Origin: Thermoleophilia bacterium
GTDB lineage: Bacteria; Actinomycetota; Thermoleophilia; BMS3ABIN01
Reading direction: 5' to 3'
DNA length: 45,691 bases
Assembly (NCBI GenBank): GCA_014859345.1
Contig: JACUUL010000010.1
Span: forward strand, 1 to 45,691
This document shows positions 33,916 to 42,025 of the stretch, one piece after another; positions within the stretch are counted from its first letter, which is position 1; each line of letters begins with the position of its first letter. The notes under the pieces were generated by a model, which saw only the letters and a list, made by a program, of their open reading frames with translations, made no database searches and had not been told where the DNA came from. Made by a program: the position numbers and the translations under genes.

Positions 33916-34938
33916 TCACGCCGGCCGCACCGGCCTGTCGCAGGCTGCTTCCCGGTAACGGGCCGTCCAGTCCTGGACCCTCTGGTTGTACTTGTCCAGG
34001 ATCGGAAAGCGGTTATCCTGCTTGTGCAGCTTGATGCGGTTCCGCCTCATGGTCAGCGAGGCGCCGGGAGAAACGCTCGCGAGCTTCCGGCTCTGTAGCT
34101 TTCTGACCGCCATCTCGAGCAGGTCTCCCACCGGGCCGGCCAGCATTTTTTCCACGGTTCGCTGCTGCCGCCGCCACCGGGGACTGGCGGGCAGCCGGCA
34201 GTCCTGCAGTTCGATATCCGGCAGATAGGAAGGGAAAACGTCGTAGATCCAGCAGTTGGCCGCCCGGAAGCGTTCAAAGGCCGGGGCATTGTACACAGGC
34301 AGGGCTCCCAGGATCTCGCGGGCGTAGAACATGTTCCGGTTGCTGAAAACCAGATCGCCCTCCGTCAGGAAGACATTGAAGCAGATGTCCGGATTCTGTC
34401 CGAAACGCCGCCACAGCCTGAGAAAGAAAAAGGTGCTCCAGATACGGCGGCGCGCGGAGATGATCAACAGGTCGATATCGTCGCCGGCGGGAGAGTTGAG
34501 GGCGGCCAGCGCGCCCGTGATCGCCGCCGCCCTGAGGAAGGGAACTCCCTGCAGGGGGATTATCCGCCTCAGGGCGATGTCCAGCTGGCGCCGTGATTCG
34601 GCTTCGCGGTCAAGGCGGCGCTGGCAGTTGTCATCCCGGCCATCGAGGTAGTAAAGATTCCCTTTCTGCTTGACAACCGTCCTGAGCTCCTCGCTGGAGC
34701 GCAGCCTGGCGGCGGCTTCGTCGATGGTGATCCTGACACCGGGGACGAAGCGGACGATCTCTTCCAGGGTCAGCGCGAATCGGAAAATGTCGGCATAACA
34801 GAGGGCGGCAACGATGGATTCATCAATGCGGCGACCGGCCTCCGGGGTGATTTCAGCCGGCTTTTCCACCGGACCCCCCGGGGTTGTCGCGCCCGGCTTA
34901 TGCGCCGGACCAGGAACGGATTGGATATTGGACGCCAT
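33916..34938 (-). CDS. Nucleotidyltransferase-fold protein with N-terminal helical domain
   Basis: The 340-aa protein has a winged-helix-like segment at about 38-100 (ALCYADIFRFALTLEEIV, then KGNLYYLDGRDD) and a nucleotidyltransferase core: TGALAALN at 141-148 and DDIDLLII at 153-160, matching the GS-x10-DxD pattern with TGAL for the usual GS. Asp154 and Asp156 would bind metal. The family is found in polysaccharide and surface loci of diverse bacteria, with no assigned reaction that I know of. The C-terminal third is basic and rich in Arg/Lys. The gene is alone on the minus strand, facing the sugar transferase, and has the clearest promoter of the window. Confidence 0.7.
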   Translation of the reverse strand: MASNIQSVPGPAHKPGATTPGGPVEKPAEITPEAGRRIDESIVAALCYADIFRFALTLEEIVRFVPGVRITIDEAAARLRSSEELRTVVKQKGNLYYLDGRDDNCQRRLDREAESRRQLDIALRRIIPLQGVPFLRAAAITGALAALNSPAGDDIDLLIISARRRIWSTFFFLRLWRRFGQNPDICFNVFLTEGDLVFSNRNMFYAREILGALPVYNAPAFERFRAANCWIYDVFPSYLPDIELQDCRLPASPRWRRQQRTVEKMLAGPVGDLLEMAVRKLQSRKLASVSPGASLTMRRNRIKLHKQDNRFPILDKYNQRVQDWTARYREAACDRPVRPA

Positions 34939-34958
34939 GTTACGAATTCCTGTAAAAA

Positions 34959-34987
34959 AGTATATGCTTTCAGGCGGTGATTCTCAA
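34959..34987 (-). promoter_or_regulatory. Sigma-70 promoter of the nucleotidyltransferase-like gene
   Basis: On the minus strand TTGAGA (34987-34982), an exact 17-base spacer and TATACT (34964-34959) precede the ATG at 34938. The -35 box overlaps the first base of the divergent glycosyltransferase start codon at 34987. An AGGA site precedes the ATG. Confidence 0.75.
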
Positions 34988-36075
34988 TGAGGGTGGCTAT
35001 CGCACATGAATGGCTGACGACTCTGGGCGGCTCCGAGCGGGTTGTGGAGGCGCTCCTGGAGCTGTACCCGGACGCCCCAGTTTACACGGCTTTTCATTCC
35101 AGCCGCAATCTTCCCGAAGTTGTGAAGAAGTGGGACGTGCGCACCTCCTTCGTGCAGAGCCTCCCCTTCCTGAACCGGATAGCCCAGAAATACATCCCTC
35201 TCTTTCCCCTGGCGTTCGAGTCCTTCGACCTCTCCGGCTACGACCTGGTGATCTCTTCCAGCTCAGCCTGCGCCAAAGGGGTGCTGACCGGACCCGGAAC
35301 CCTGCATGTCTGTTACTGCTATACGCCGCTGCGCTACGCCTGGGAGCCGCACCTGGATGCGCGTTTTCAGTTCGGCAATCCCCTGCTTAAGGCCGGCAAC
35401 ACGGCGCTGCTCCATTACCTGAGGATGTGGGACAGGCTGGCGGCCGACCGGGTCGACGAGTTCGTGGCCATCTCCCGCAACGTGGCCGCCAAGATAGGCA
35501 AGTATTACCGGCGCGAGGCCACCGTCATCAATCCGCCGGTGAGCGTCGAGCGGTTCCCGGTCAAGAAGGTCGCGCGCACTTATTTTCTGATCGTGTCCCG
35601 GCTGGTGCCCTATAAGCGCCTGGAGGTCGCGGTGGAGGCCTTCACCAGGCTGGGGCTGCCCCTGAAGATAGCCGGGGACGGGCCGGAACGGGAGCGGCTT
35701 CAGGCCCTGGCCGGGCCGAACATCGAGTTTCTGGGGTTTGTTCCCGACGAGGAGGTGCCGCCCCTGATGGCGGGTTGCCTGGCCCTGATCTTTCCGGGGG
35801 AGGAAGACTTCGGCATCGTGCCGCTGGAGGCCATGGCGGCCGGGCGGCCGGTCATCGGGCTGGGCCGCGGAGGCCTGCTGGAGACCATTCAGGAAGGGAA
35901 GACGGGCCTCTTTTTCCCGGAGCCGGCGCCGGCGTCGCTTATCGATGCCGTCTCGCGCTTTTCCATTCGTGATTTCCAGCCGGCCCGGCTGAGCAAGCAC
36001 GCGGCAAAGTTCTCCAAAGAGCGTTTTAAAAAAGAGATGGCGGATTTCATTGATGCCCGGCTGAGAGAAAGATAG
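34987..36075 (+). CDS. GT4 glycosyltransferase, WbaZ-like
   Basis: The 362-aa GT-B enzyme belongs to the WbaZ-like group of GT4. The N-terminus (MRVAIAHEWLTTLGGSERVV) has the group's glycine loop. CYCYTPLRYAWEP lies mid-protein, and the donor site is PGEEDFGIVPLEAMAAG with the E-x7-E Glu pair. WbaZ-type enzymes are mannosyltransferases in O-antigen synthesis; the sugar here is inferred only by similarity. The ATG has AGGCGGTG seven bases upstream. The YihY-like gene follows after five bases, so both are likely co-transcribed. Confidence 0.9.
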   Translation: MRVAIAHEWLTTLGGSERVVEALLELYPDAPVYTAFHSSRNLPEVVKKWDVRTSFVQSLPFLNRIAQKYIPLFPLAFESFDLSGYDLVISSSSACAKGVLTGPGTLHVCYCYTPLRYAWEPHLDARFQFGNPLLKAGNTALLHYLRMWDRLAADRVDEFVAISRNVAAKIGKYYRREATVINPPVSVERFPVKKVARTYFLIVSRLVPYKRLEVAVEAFTRLGLPLKIAGDGPERERLQALAGPNIEFLGFVPDEEVPPLMAGCLALIFPGEEDFGIVPLEAMAAGRPVIGLGRGGLLETIQEGKTGLFFPEPAPASLIDAVSRFSIRDFQPARLSKHAAKFSKERFKKEMADFIDARLRER

Positions 36076-36080
36076 CGCGC

Positions 36081-36980
36081 ATGAACAAACTGCGTGGAGC
36101 AGCCTCCACCATCCGGATGAGCGCCAGGGAATGGCTGGATGACAAAGCGTCCATGCTGGCAGCGGCCCTTTCTTTTTTCGCCATTCTCAGTCTGGCGCCG
36201 CTGTTGCTGCTGATAGTCTCCGTTACGGGCATCCTCATAGGTGAGGGGGAAGCCAAGCAGGAGATAATCAGCCGCGCGGGGGATGCCGTCGGCGAGAGCG
36301 GCAGGGTTCTGGCGCAAACCGTTCTGGACAACGCCGGCCGTTCGGCCGGCGGCGTGCTGGGAGCCATCCTGGGCGCCGTATTGCTTCTCTTTGGAGCTAC
36401 CGGCCTCTTCGCGCAGTTGCAGTCGGCGCTCAACCGTGTCTGGCACGTGGAACCGGAACCGGGCAAAGGCGCGCGAAAATTTCTGAAAAAACGCCTGCTT
36501 TCTTTCTTGGTGATCCTGGGAGTGGGTTTTCTGCTGCTGTTCTCGCTTGTCCTGGGCGCCATAACCACGGCAGCCGCGGAGTGGAGCGCCACCTTTCTCG
36601 GCGTTTCCAACTGGCTGCCTTTCCTGATTAATTTGACGGGTTCGCTGGTGCTTTTGATATTTTTGTTCGCCTTTATTTACAAGGTGCTTCCCGACGTGGA
36701 GATCGGCTGGCCCGAAGTGTGGTACGGCGCTTTTTTTACCGCCGTCCTTTTTGTCATAGGAAATATTCTGATCGGGTTTTATCTTCGCAACAGCGGCACG
36801 GCGTCCACCTACGGAGCTTTTGGTTCGCTTGTGGTAGTGCTTTTATGGGTATACTATTCGGCCCAGGTGGTGCTGTTTGGCGCCGAGTTCACCAAGGTAT
36901 ACGCCCGGCGGCACGGCAATCCGCTCAGGCCCCAGGCCGGCGCGCGCCGGGTGCCCGGGGCCAGGCTGGACAGGGTTTAG
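36081..36980 (+). CDS. YihY/BrkB family membrane protein
   Basis: The 299-aa inner-membrane protein has about six helices and the YihY/virulence factor BrkB pattern: the N-terminal AAALSFFAILSLAPLLLL, the loop after the second helix, GATGLFAQLQSALNRVWHVEP, and late TYGAFGSLVVVLLWVYYSAQVV followed by FGAEFTKVYARRHG. The family role is unsettled. Its place between a glycosyltransferase and a cupin in a glycan locus may be incidental. The C-terminus is basic and short. Confidence 0.92.
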   Translation: MNKLRGAASTIRMSAREWLDDKASMLAAALSFFAILSLAPLLLLIVSVTGILIGEGEAKQEIISRAGDAVGESGRVLAQTVLDNAGRSAGGVLGAILGAVLLLFGATGLFAQLQSALNRVWHVEPEPGKGARKFLKKRLLSFLVILGVGFLLLFSLVLGAITTAAAEWSATFLGVSNWLPFLINLTGSLVLLIFLFAFIYKVLPDVEIGWPEVWYGAFFTAVLFVIGNILIGFYLRNSGTASTYGAFGSLVVVLLWVYYSAQVVLFGAEFTKVYARRHGNPLRPQAGARRVPGARLDRV

Positions 36981-37081
36981 GCCGGTGTCCGGCGGATCGC
37001 GGCTTCATTCTGCCGGTTACGAGAATTTGACATTCGGGTATTGATTGTGGAACCAGGCCCATTACTCGAGAAAGGACAGGG

Positions 37082-37480
37082 ATGAAGGGATTCAAGGACA
37101 ATATCGAGAGCATAACCCTCGCAAACGGGAATTTCCGCAAGGTTCTTTATTCCGGCCCGCACAGCCAGCTGGTCTTGATGAGCCTCAGGCCCAGCGAGGA
37201 GATCGGGATGGAGGTGCATGAGGAGAACGACCAGTTCTTCCGGTTCGAGGGCGGCCACGGCAAAGTCATGATAGACGGGAACGAGTACGACGTGAAAGAC
37301 GGCGATGCGGTAGTAGTTCCGGCCGGCGCCGAGCATAATGTGATCAACGCCTCGGACAGCGAGGAACTGAAGCTCTACACGATATATTCACCCGCTCACC
37401 ACAAGGACGGGATCGTCAGGGCTACAAAGTCGGAGGCCGAGGCCAACGAGGCGGAATTCGACGGGGTCACCACCGAATAA
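37082..37480 (+). CDS. Cupin domain protein
   Basis: A 132-aa single-domain cupin. Metal-site residues are in the first motif (GMEVHEENDQFFRFEGG) and the second (VVVPAGAEHNVIN), with HEENDQ giving His and the Asp-Gln variant. The family covers sugar isomerases, epimerases and small-molecule binding proteins; this short form resembles mannose-6-phosphate isomerase-like cupins, but the activity is not certain. The ATG is preceded by AAAGGACAGGG. A TTGACA at 37027-37032 has no good -10 partner. The C-terminus is Glu/Ala-rich. It faces the flippase gene. Confidence 0.88.
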   Translation: MKGFKDNIESITLANGNFRKVLYSGPHSQLVLMSLRPSEEIGMEVHEENDQFFRFEGGHGKVMIDGNEYDVKDGDAVVVPAGAEHNVINASDSEELKLYTIYSPAHHKDGIVRATKSEAEANEAEFDGVTTE

Positions 37481-37504
37481 AAAACCCCGGGCCCCCTCCC
37501 GGGG
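37479..37504 (-). terminator. Intrinsic terminator of the flippase gene
   Basis: Minus strand: CCCCGGG (37504-37498), 6-base loop and CCCGGGG (37491-37485) followed by a TTTTTTA tract at 37484-37478. It overlaps the last codon of the convergent cupin gene. Confidence 0.85.
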
Positions 37505-37509
37505 CGACC

Positions 37510-39003
37510 TCAGACGCTTGCCGAGGGCGGCTGCATGTCAACCGCTTCCTCAGGGGCTGCCCTGCGCGTGAAGATCATCTTGAGGTCGCCAGGATCCACA
37601 ACGCGAAGAACGGTGACCGCGACCGCGTAAAAGACGGCGGCTGCGGCGATGATGGCGGCCGGATGCAGCCTTCCCTTGAGTACCAGTATCAGGCCGCCCA
37701 TGACCAGCGCCACCGCGGCCACCTTGAGGCTCAGCCAGGCTGTTCGCGTCAGCGAGATATTGCGCTTCAGGAGCCAGAACATCTGCGTAAGCCCGATGAT
37801 CTCGGTGGCAAGAGTTGTCGCGGCCGCTCCGGTGAAGCCGTAGCGCGGGATGACAATCAGGTTCAGCGCCACGTTGGCCGCCATGTTCACGGCGCCCACG
37901 ACGGCCACTGCCTTCTGCCTTTCGATGATGGTGAGCAGATTCCCCTGCAAAAAGGTGATGAACCAGACCGGCAGCGTCCAGGACAGCACGGCGAGCGCCA
38001 GGGCCGCAGGAAGGTATGTTTCTCCGAGGAGCATCTGGGTGATCTCCCGGGCCAGCAGCGAGCCGCCCACAGCCATCGGCACCGACATGGCCAGCAGCCA
38101 GCGCGAGGCGCGCTGGAAGGGACCGTCGAGGTTGTCCGTGGGCCGCCTGAAGGCTCCGGCCAGCCGGGGGAAAAGGGCGGCCACCAGTCCCGAAGGCAGG
38201 AACATCAGCGCCGAGATGAGATTGTAGGCGCCGTTGTAGAGGCCCACCTCCTCGTCTCCGCGGAAGAACGAGATCATGACGCTGTCGATGCGGAAGTAGA
38301 CGAGGTAAAAGGCGACGATCAGCCCGAAGGGCAGAGCTGCTTTCAGATAACCCCGCCATCTCTCCCGGTCCAGCGCGATCCGGAAGGGGCCATATTTCTT
38401 CCAGACGAGCCACACCGACAACGCTCCGCCGCCGAACTGGACGGCCGTGTGGGAGAAAGCGACTGCCAGGAAGCTTCTGCCTGCCAGCAGAAGGGCCACG
38501 CCGGCCGCCGCGAAAACGGCCTTCTCCAGCAGCCAGAGAAACGCCTGGATATGGAGGTCCTGCCTGACCGAATAGGCGATGGTGGTGGAATAAAACCAGG
38601 AGTAGCCTATCTGGGCAACGGCGAATGCGGCCACGGCCAGGGACGTGGTGGGATCCTTCCCCAGGAAAGGCAACAGCGCGATCATGAGCAGCGCCGAGAA
38701 GCTGGAGAGCGCCGTCTTGAGCCCCAGGACCCCGGCCAGCCTTTCCCTCAACTCCCGCGGCCGGCGGGACATCTCGCGGATGGTGTATTCATGCAGCCCG
38801 AAGTCGCCCAGGATCGAAAAGATCTCCGAGAAGGCAAAGGCGAACATGTACTTTCCGTAGTCTTCCGGTCCCAGCCAGCGCGCCAGGAACAGGAAAAACA
38901 CGAAACCGATGACCGTCCTGGCGAACTGGGAGGAGCTGAGCAGGGCGGCGTTAACGGGAACCCGGCTTTTACCGGACGGCTCAGTCGCTGATTGGGAAGT
39001 CAT
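37510..39003 (-). CDS. Wzx-type polysaccharide flippase
   Basis: This 497-aa protein of about 12-14 helices belongs to the MATE-like polysaccharide transporters, which move undecaprenyl-PP-linked glycan from the inner to the outer face. The N-terminal SSQFARTVIGFVFFLFLARWLGPEDYGKY (read as SSQFARTV and LGPEDYGKY), the GDFGLHEYTIREMSRRP loop and the central FRIDSVMISFFRGDEEVGLYN are Wzx-typical. The next gene upstream on the minus strand is absent, and the divergent phosphorylase shares a 94-base gap. TACTAT eight bases before the ATG suggests a leaderless mRNA. Confidence 0.92.
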   Translation of the reverse strand: MTSQSATEPSGKSRVPVNAALLSSSQFARTVIGFVFFLFLARWLGPEDYGKYMFAFAFSEIFSILGDFGLHEYTIREMSRRPRELRERLAGVLGLKTALSSFSALLMIALLPFLGKDPTTSLAVAAFAVAQIGYSWFYSTTIAYSVRQDLHIQAFLWLLEKAVFAAAGVALLLAGRSFLAVAFSHTAVQFGGGALSVWLVWKKYGPFRIALDRERWRGYLKAALPFGLIVAFYLVYFRIDSVMISFFRGDEEVGLYNGAYNLISALMFLPSGLVAALFPRLAGAFRRPTDNLDGPFQRASRWLLAMSVPMAVGGSLLAREITQMLLGETYLPAALALAVLSWTLPVWFITFLQGNLLTIIERQKAVAVVGAVNMAANVALNLIVIPRYGFTGAAATTLATEIIGLTQMFWLLKRNISLTRTAWLSLKVAAVALVMGGLILVLKGRLHPAAIIAAAAVFYAVAVTVLRVVDPGDLKMIFTRRAAPEEAVDMQPPSASV

Positions 39004-39011
39004 TGTGTGCT

Positions 39012-39017
39012 ATAGTA
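39012..39017 (-). promoter_or_regulatory. Possible -10 TACTAT of the flippase gene
   Basis: Minus-strand TACTAT ends eight bases before the ATG at 39003, in the 94-base divergent gap with the phosphorylase gene. No ribosome-binding site is present. The -35 box is not recognisable. Confidence 0.4.
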
Positions 39018-39097
39018 TCGGTCATCTTTTGCGAATGGAAGCAGGCATTTTTACAGTCAGGGACCGAAATTGTCCGCAATATCCGTTGTGACCGACC

Positions 39098-39829
39098 ATG
39101 ACTACCTGGGAAGAAAAATTTGTCCGCTTTATGTCCGAGCGCTGGGTATTCCAGGGGACCGATCCCCATGACTACACCCCCCGGACATTCCTCATGGGCC
39201 TGGGAGAGGACTTCATCAGCCCGCTATTGAAGAAGCACAGGCACTTTGGCGCCCTTTACACGGGCTATCTGGGCGGGAGGCTGGTGGGCTACATGCGGGT
39301 GCCGCCCGGCACTGTCATCCTGGAAGGAATCATGCGGGCGCTCGAGTTTACCCGGGTAGACAAGGTAATCGGGATCGGCACGTGCGGCGCCCTGCAGCCG
39401 GAGATCGAGCTTGGTGAAATCGTCATCGCCGAATCTGCCGAGGCGGGGGACGGCCTCAGTCCCCATTATGGAGTGGAGCCGGGGGCGATGGTGGCCGCCG
39501 ACGGGGCTCTCACGGATTCTCTGGGGGAGTCTTTGCGCGGCGCCGGCCTGAAGGTTCATTCTGGCGCCGTCGTCACCACCGGGGCTGCCTTCCGGGAGAC
39601 AGATGAGATGATAGACAACTGGAGGCGGGCCGGCCTGCTTGGGGTGGAGCTGGAGACGTCCTGCCTGTTGGCGCTGGCGAGGTTTACGGGAGTAAGGGCG
39701 GCTGTAGCTCATCTGGTGACGGACAGCCCGGTCCGGATGGCGACAAGCGACGGTGTCCTGCGCGGTAAAAATCGGCATGATTTTGTCAAAGGCATAACGG
39801 ACTTCATGACCTCTCCCACCCTCGCTTGA
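39098..39829 (+). CDS. Nucleoside phosphorylase-like protein (PNP/UDP family)
   Basis: The 243-aa protein has the phosphorylase fold of uridine/purine-nucleoside phosphorylases. The glycine loop KVIGIGTCGAL (from about residue 89) and the late LLGVELETSCLLALA with the Glu-x-Glu ribose clamp fit the family. The N-terminal 40 residues, with PHDYTPRTFLMG, are unlike MTA or purine phosphorylases. It could salvage nucleosides, or cleave a nucleoside-linked lipid, as the HpnG member of this superfamily does for adenosylhopane. The substrate is unknown. It heads an operon with GT2 and radical SAM genes. Confidence 0.82.
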   Translation: MTTWEEKFVRFMSERWVFQGTDPHDYTPRTFLMGLGEDFISPLLKKHRHFGALYTGYLGGRLVGYMRVPPGTVILEGIMRALEFTRVDKVIGIGTCGALQPEIELGEIVIAESAEAGDGLSPHYGVEPGAMVAADGALTDSLGESLRGAGLKVHSGAVVTTGAAFRETDEMIDNWRRAGLLGVELETSCLLALARFTGVRAAVAHLVTDSPVRMATSDGVLRGKNRHDFVKGITDFMTSPTLA

Positions 39830-39845
39830 CCGGCTGACATGACCG

Positions 39846-40595
39846 ATGTCCACAGCCGAGACAACAAGGAGATTGACTGATTTGGGGGCGGAAGCCGAAA
39901 AGACGGCTGTGCTTTCTTCCCGGGAAAAGGTCACCGTGGCGATCCTTGCCCGAAACGAAGAAGCAACCATCGAAAAGGTCATAATGTCGGCGGCGTCGTG
40001 CTGTGGAGACGTCATCGTGATAGACGGCAATTCCACCGACCTCACCCGGGAACTGGCCCGCGCTGCCGGCGCCAGGGTGTACCGGGACGGCGGCAGGGGA
40101 AAGGGCGACGGCATTCGCAAGGCCATAGAAGTGGCCCGGGGCGAAGTGATCGTCTTTTCCGACGCTGACGGCTCGCACGACCCCAACGACATCCCGGCTC
40201 TGGCGGCGCCCATCATCACCGGGCGGGCCGACCTGGTGGTGGGCTCGCGCTGGCGCGGCGGCAGTGACGAGCTGGCGGGCGACATCGCCAAATTCGTCCG
40301 CAGCACCGGCAGCGCCATCATCGCTTTGGTCATAAACTACCGATGGAACATCAGGCTCACCGATGTGGAGAACGGTTTCCGCGCCATCTCGACCGAGGCT
40401 GCCCGCGACCTCGAACTGAAGGAACATGGGTTCACTATCGAGCAGGAGATGATCATGAAGTGCCTGCGAAGGGGATACCGGGTCACCGAGGTCGCCACGC
40501 ACGAATACGTAAGGCAGTCGGGCCATTCACAGCTCAAGGTCTACAAGGTCTGGCACCGTTTTCTCTGGTGCCTGCTCAGGAATCTCATTAAATAG
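39846..40595 (+). CDS. GT2 glycosyltransferase, polyprenyl-phosphate-sugar synthase-like
   Basis: The 249-aa GT-A enzyme resembles dolichyl-phosphate mannose synthase and its bacterial equivalents. Visible motifs are VTVAILARNEEATIEKVI, DVIVIDGNSTDLT, the DxD region EVIVFSDADGSHDP, and VENGFRAISTEAARDLELKEHGF (split: VENGF, ELKEHGF) for the acceptor loop. No C-terminal membrane helices are present, so it is likely a peripheral enzyme. It would form polyprenyl-phosphate-hexose, the donor used by GT39-type transferases such as the gene at 44169. The first 30 residues are non-conserved; an internal start is possible. Its TAG is in the same frame as the next gene. Confidence 0.87.
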   Translation: MSTAETTRRLTDLGAEAEKTAVLSSREKVTVAILARNEEATIEKVIMSAASCCGDVIVIDGNSTDLTRELARAAGARVYRDGGRGKGDGIRKAIEVARGEVIVFSDADGSHDPNDIPALAAPIITGRADLVVGSRWRGGSDELAGDIAKFVRSTGSAIIALVINYRWNIRLTDVENGFRAISTEAARDLELKEHGFTIEQEMIMKCLRRGYRVTEVATHEYVRQSGHSQLKVYKVWHRFLWCLLRNLIK

Positions 40596-40631
40596 TCCAG
40601 TCCGCGAACACAAGCCCATGGGGGTGTCACT

Positions 40632-41996
40632 ATTAAAATCGCTCTGGTGGCGCCACATTCACAGGCGCATACGCTCATACCGCCGCTGGGTCCCGGATAC
40701 CTTGCTGCCAGCTCCCGGTCTAGAGGTCATGAGGTCACCATTTTTGATATGGCAAAGGAGGGCTGGGGCGCCGGCCGCGGGGCAGAGGCTGTCGCCAGTT
40801 ATGGGCCGGATCTGGTCGGCATAAGCATCCTCAGCACTGCTTATCTGCCTGCCCGGGATCTCGTGTCGGCGATCAAGGAACGGCTTTCCGGCGCCATCGT
40901 GGTCGTGGGCGGTCCCCACGTGACGGCGCTTCCCGAAGCTACACTGGAGGATCTCGGTGTCGATATCGCCATGGTCGGCGAGTCTGAACACACATTTCCT
41001 CAACTGATCGACCGGCTCGATTCAGACGGGTCGCTGGAAAGCATGCCCAGCCTTTGCTACAGGGAAGACGGCGGTTTCCGGCAAACGCGGCGTGCCGATT
41101 TCCACCCGGATCTGGACAGCCTGGAATTTCCCGCGTGGGACCTGATGGATCCCCGCGCCTATCCAGACAAGCCGCATCAGCTGCTGCACAAGAAGTTTCC
41201 GGTGGCGCCAATCATCACGACACGCGGCTGCCCCTACGATTGCATATTCTGCTCCTCGACCATCCTTTGGGGCAAGCGCCTGAGAACCCGGTCGCCGGAA
41301 AATGTTCTGGATGAGATCGAGATGCTGGTGCGCGAGTATGGCGTCAGGGAGATCCATTTCGAGGATGATAACTTCACGCAGAAACGCAGCCATGTCAAAA
41401 ATGTGTGTGAGGAGATCCTGAGGCGGGGCCTGAAGTTCGTCTGGTCGTGCCCGAACGGTGTCCGCATCGACTCTCTTGACGACGAGATCCTGGCCCTGAT
41501 GCGGCGTTCCGGATGCCACAGCCTGGGGCTGGGGATTGAATCGGGCAGCCAGGAGGTTCTGGACCGCAACCTTAAACGCCTGGACCTGGCCAAAGTATCC
41601 GAACAGGTGGACATGATAAGATCGCACGGGATCGCCGCCCACGGTTTTTTCTTCATCGGCTTGCCGGGAGAGACCGAGGAAACCGTGAAACAGACCATCA
41701 GGTTCGCGCGCGAGGTGCGTTTCAGCCGCGCCAACTTCAGCTTGCTGACGCCGCTGCCGGGGACCGCCATATATGACGAGTTCGTGGCCGGCCAGCCGGG
41801 CAAGCTGGACTTCAGGACGCTTAATTTCTTCACACCTTTTCCAATCGGCGAGCTCGGCGCGGAACAGCTCAAGCGCTGGCAGCGGCGCGCCGTCCTGGGT
41901 TTTTATTTAAGGCTTGGGCCCATTGCCCATCTGATTTCCAGATTCAGATTGTCACAGACCGTCAAGATATTGAAGGCACTGTTGGATTACACGTAA
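40632..41996 (+). CDS. B12-binding radical SAM enzyme 1 (probable ATT start)
   Basis: This is a 454-aa class B-like radical SAM protein. It has an N-terminal cobalamin-binding Rossmann domain (PPLGPGYLAASSRSRGHEV, VVVGGPHVTALPE), the [4Fe-4S] motif CPYDCIFC (Cys200, 204, 207), an EDDNFT strand and GLPGETEETVKQT. The frame holds no ATG, GTG or TTG between the previous in-frame TAG (40593) and GTG 40647. The first beta-strand KIALVAPHS begins right after an ATT at 40632, preceded by GGGGGTG. I take ATT as start; GTG 40647 would lose the strand. Enzymes of this type methylate unactivated carbon or cyclise; the substrate is unknown. Confidence 0.87.
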   Translation: MKIALVAPHSQAHTLIPPLGPGYLAASSRSRGHEVTIFDMAKEGWGAGRGAEAVASYGPDLVGISILSTAYLPARDLVSAIKERLSGAIVVVGGPHVTALPEATLEDLGVDIAMVGESEHTFPQLIDRLDSDGSLESMPSLCYREDGGFRQTRRADFHPDLDSLEFPAWDLMDPRAYPDKPHQLLHKKFPVAPIITTRGCPYDCIFCSSTILWGKRLRTRSPENVLDEIEMLVREYGVREIHFEDDNFTQKRSHVKNVCEEILRRGLKFVWSCPNGVRIDSLDDEILALMRRSGCHSLGLGIESGSQEVLDRNLKRLDLAKVSEQVDMIRSHGIAAHGFFFIGLPGETEETVKQTIRFAREVRFSRANFSLLTPLPGTAIYDEFVAGQPGKLDFRTLNFFTPFPIGELGAEQLKRWQRRAVLGFYLRLGPIAHLISRFRLSQTVKILKALLDYT

Positions 41997-42025
41997 TTAC
42001 GGGTTGATCTGAGATAAAGGTTCTA

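Noticed and set aside
37027-37032. TTGACA as promoter of the cupin gene
   Set aside because: No -10 hexamer occurs at 16-18 bases; the cupin may be read from upstream.
40618-40824. 68-codon frame beginning at ATG 40618
   Set aside because: It overlaps the radical SAM gene out of frame for its whole length; only its first codons could matter, through a possible frameshift noted in the findings.
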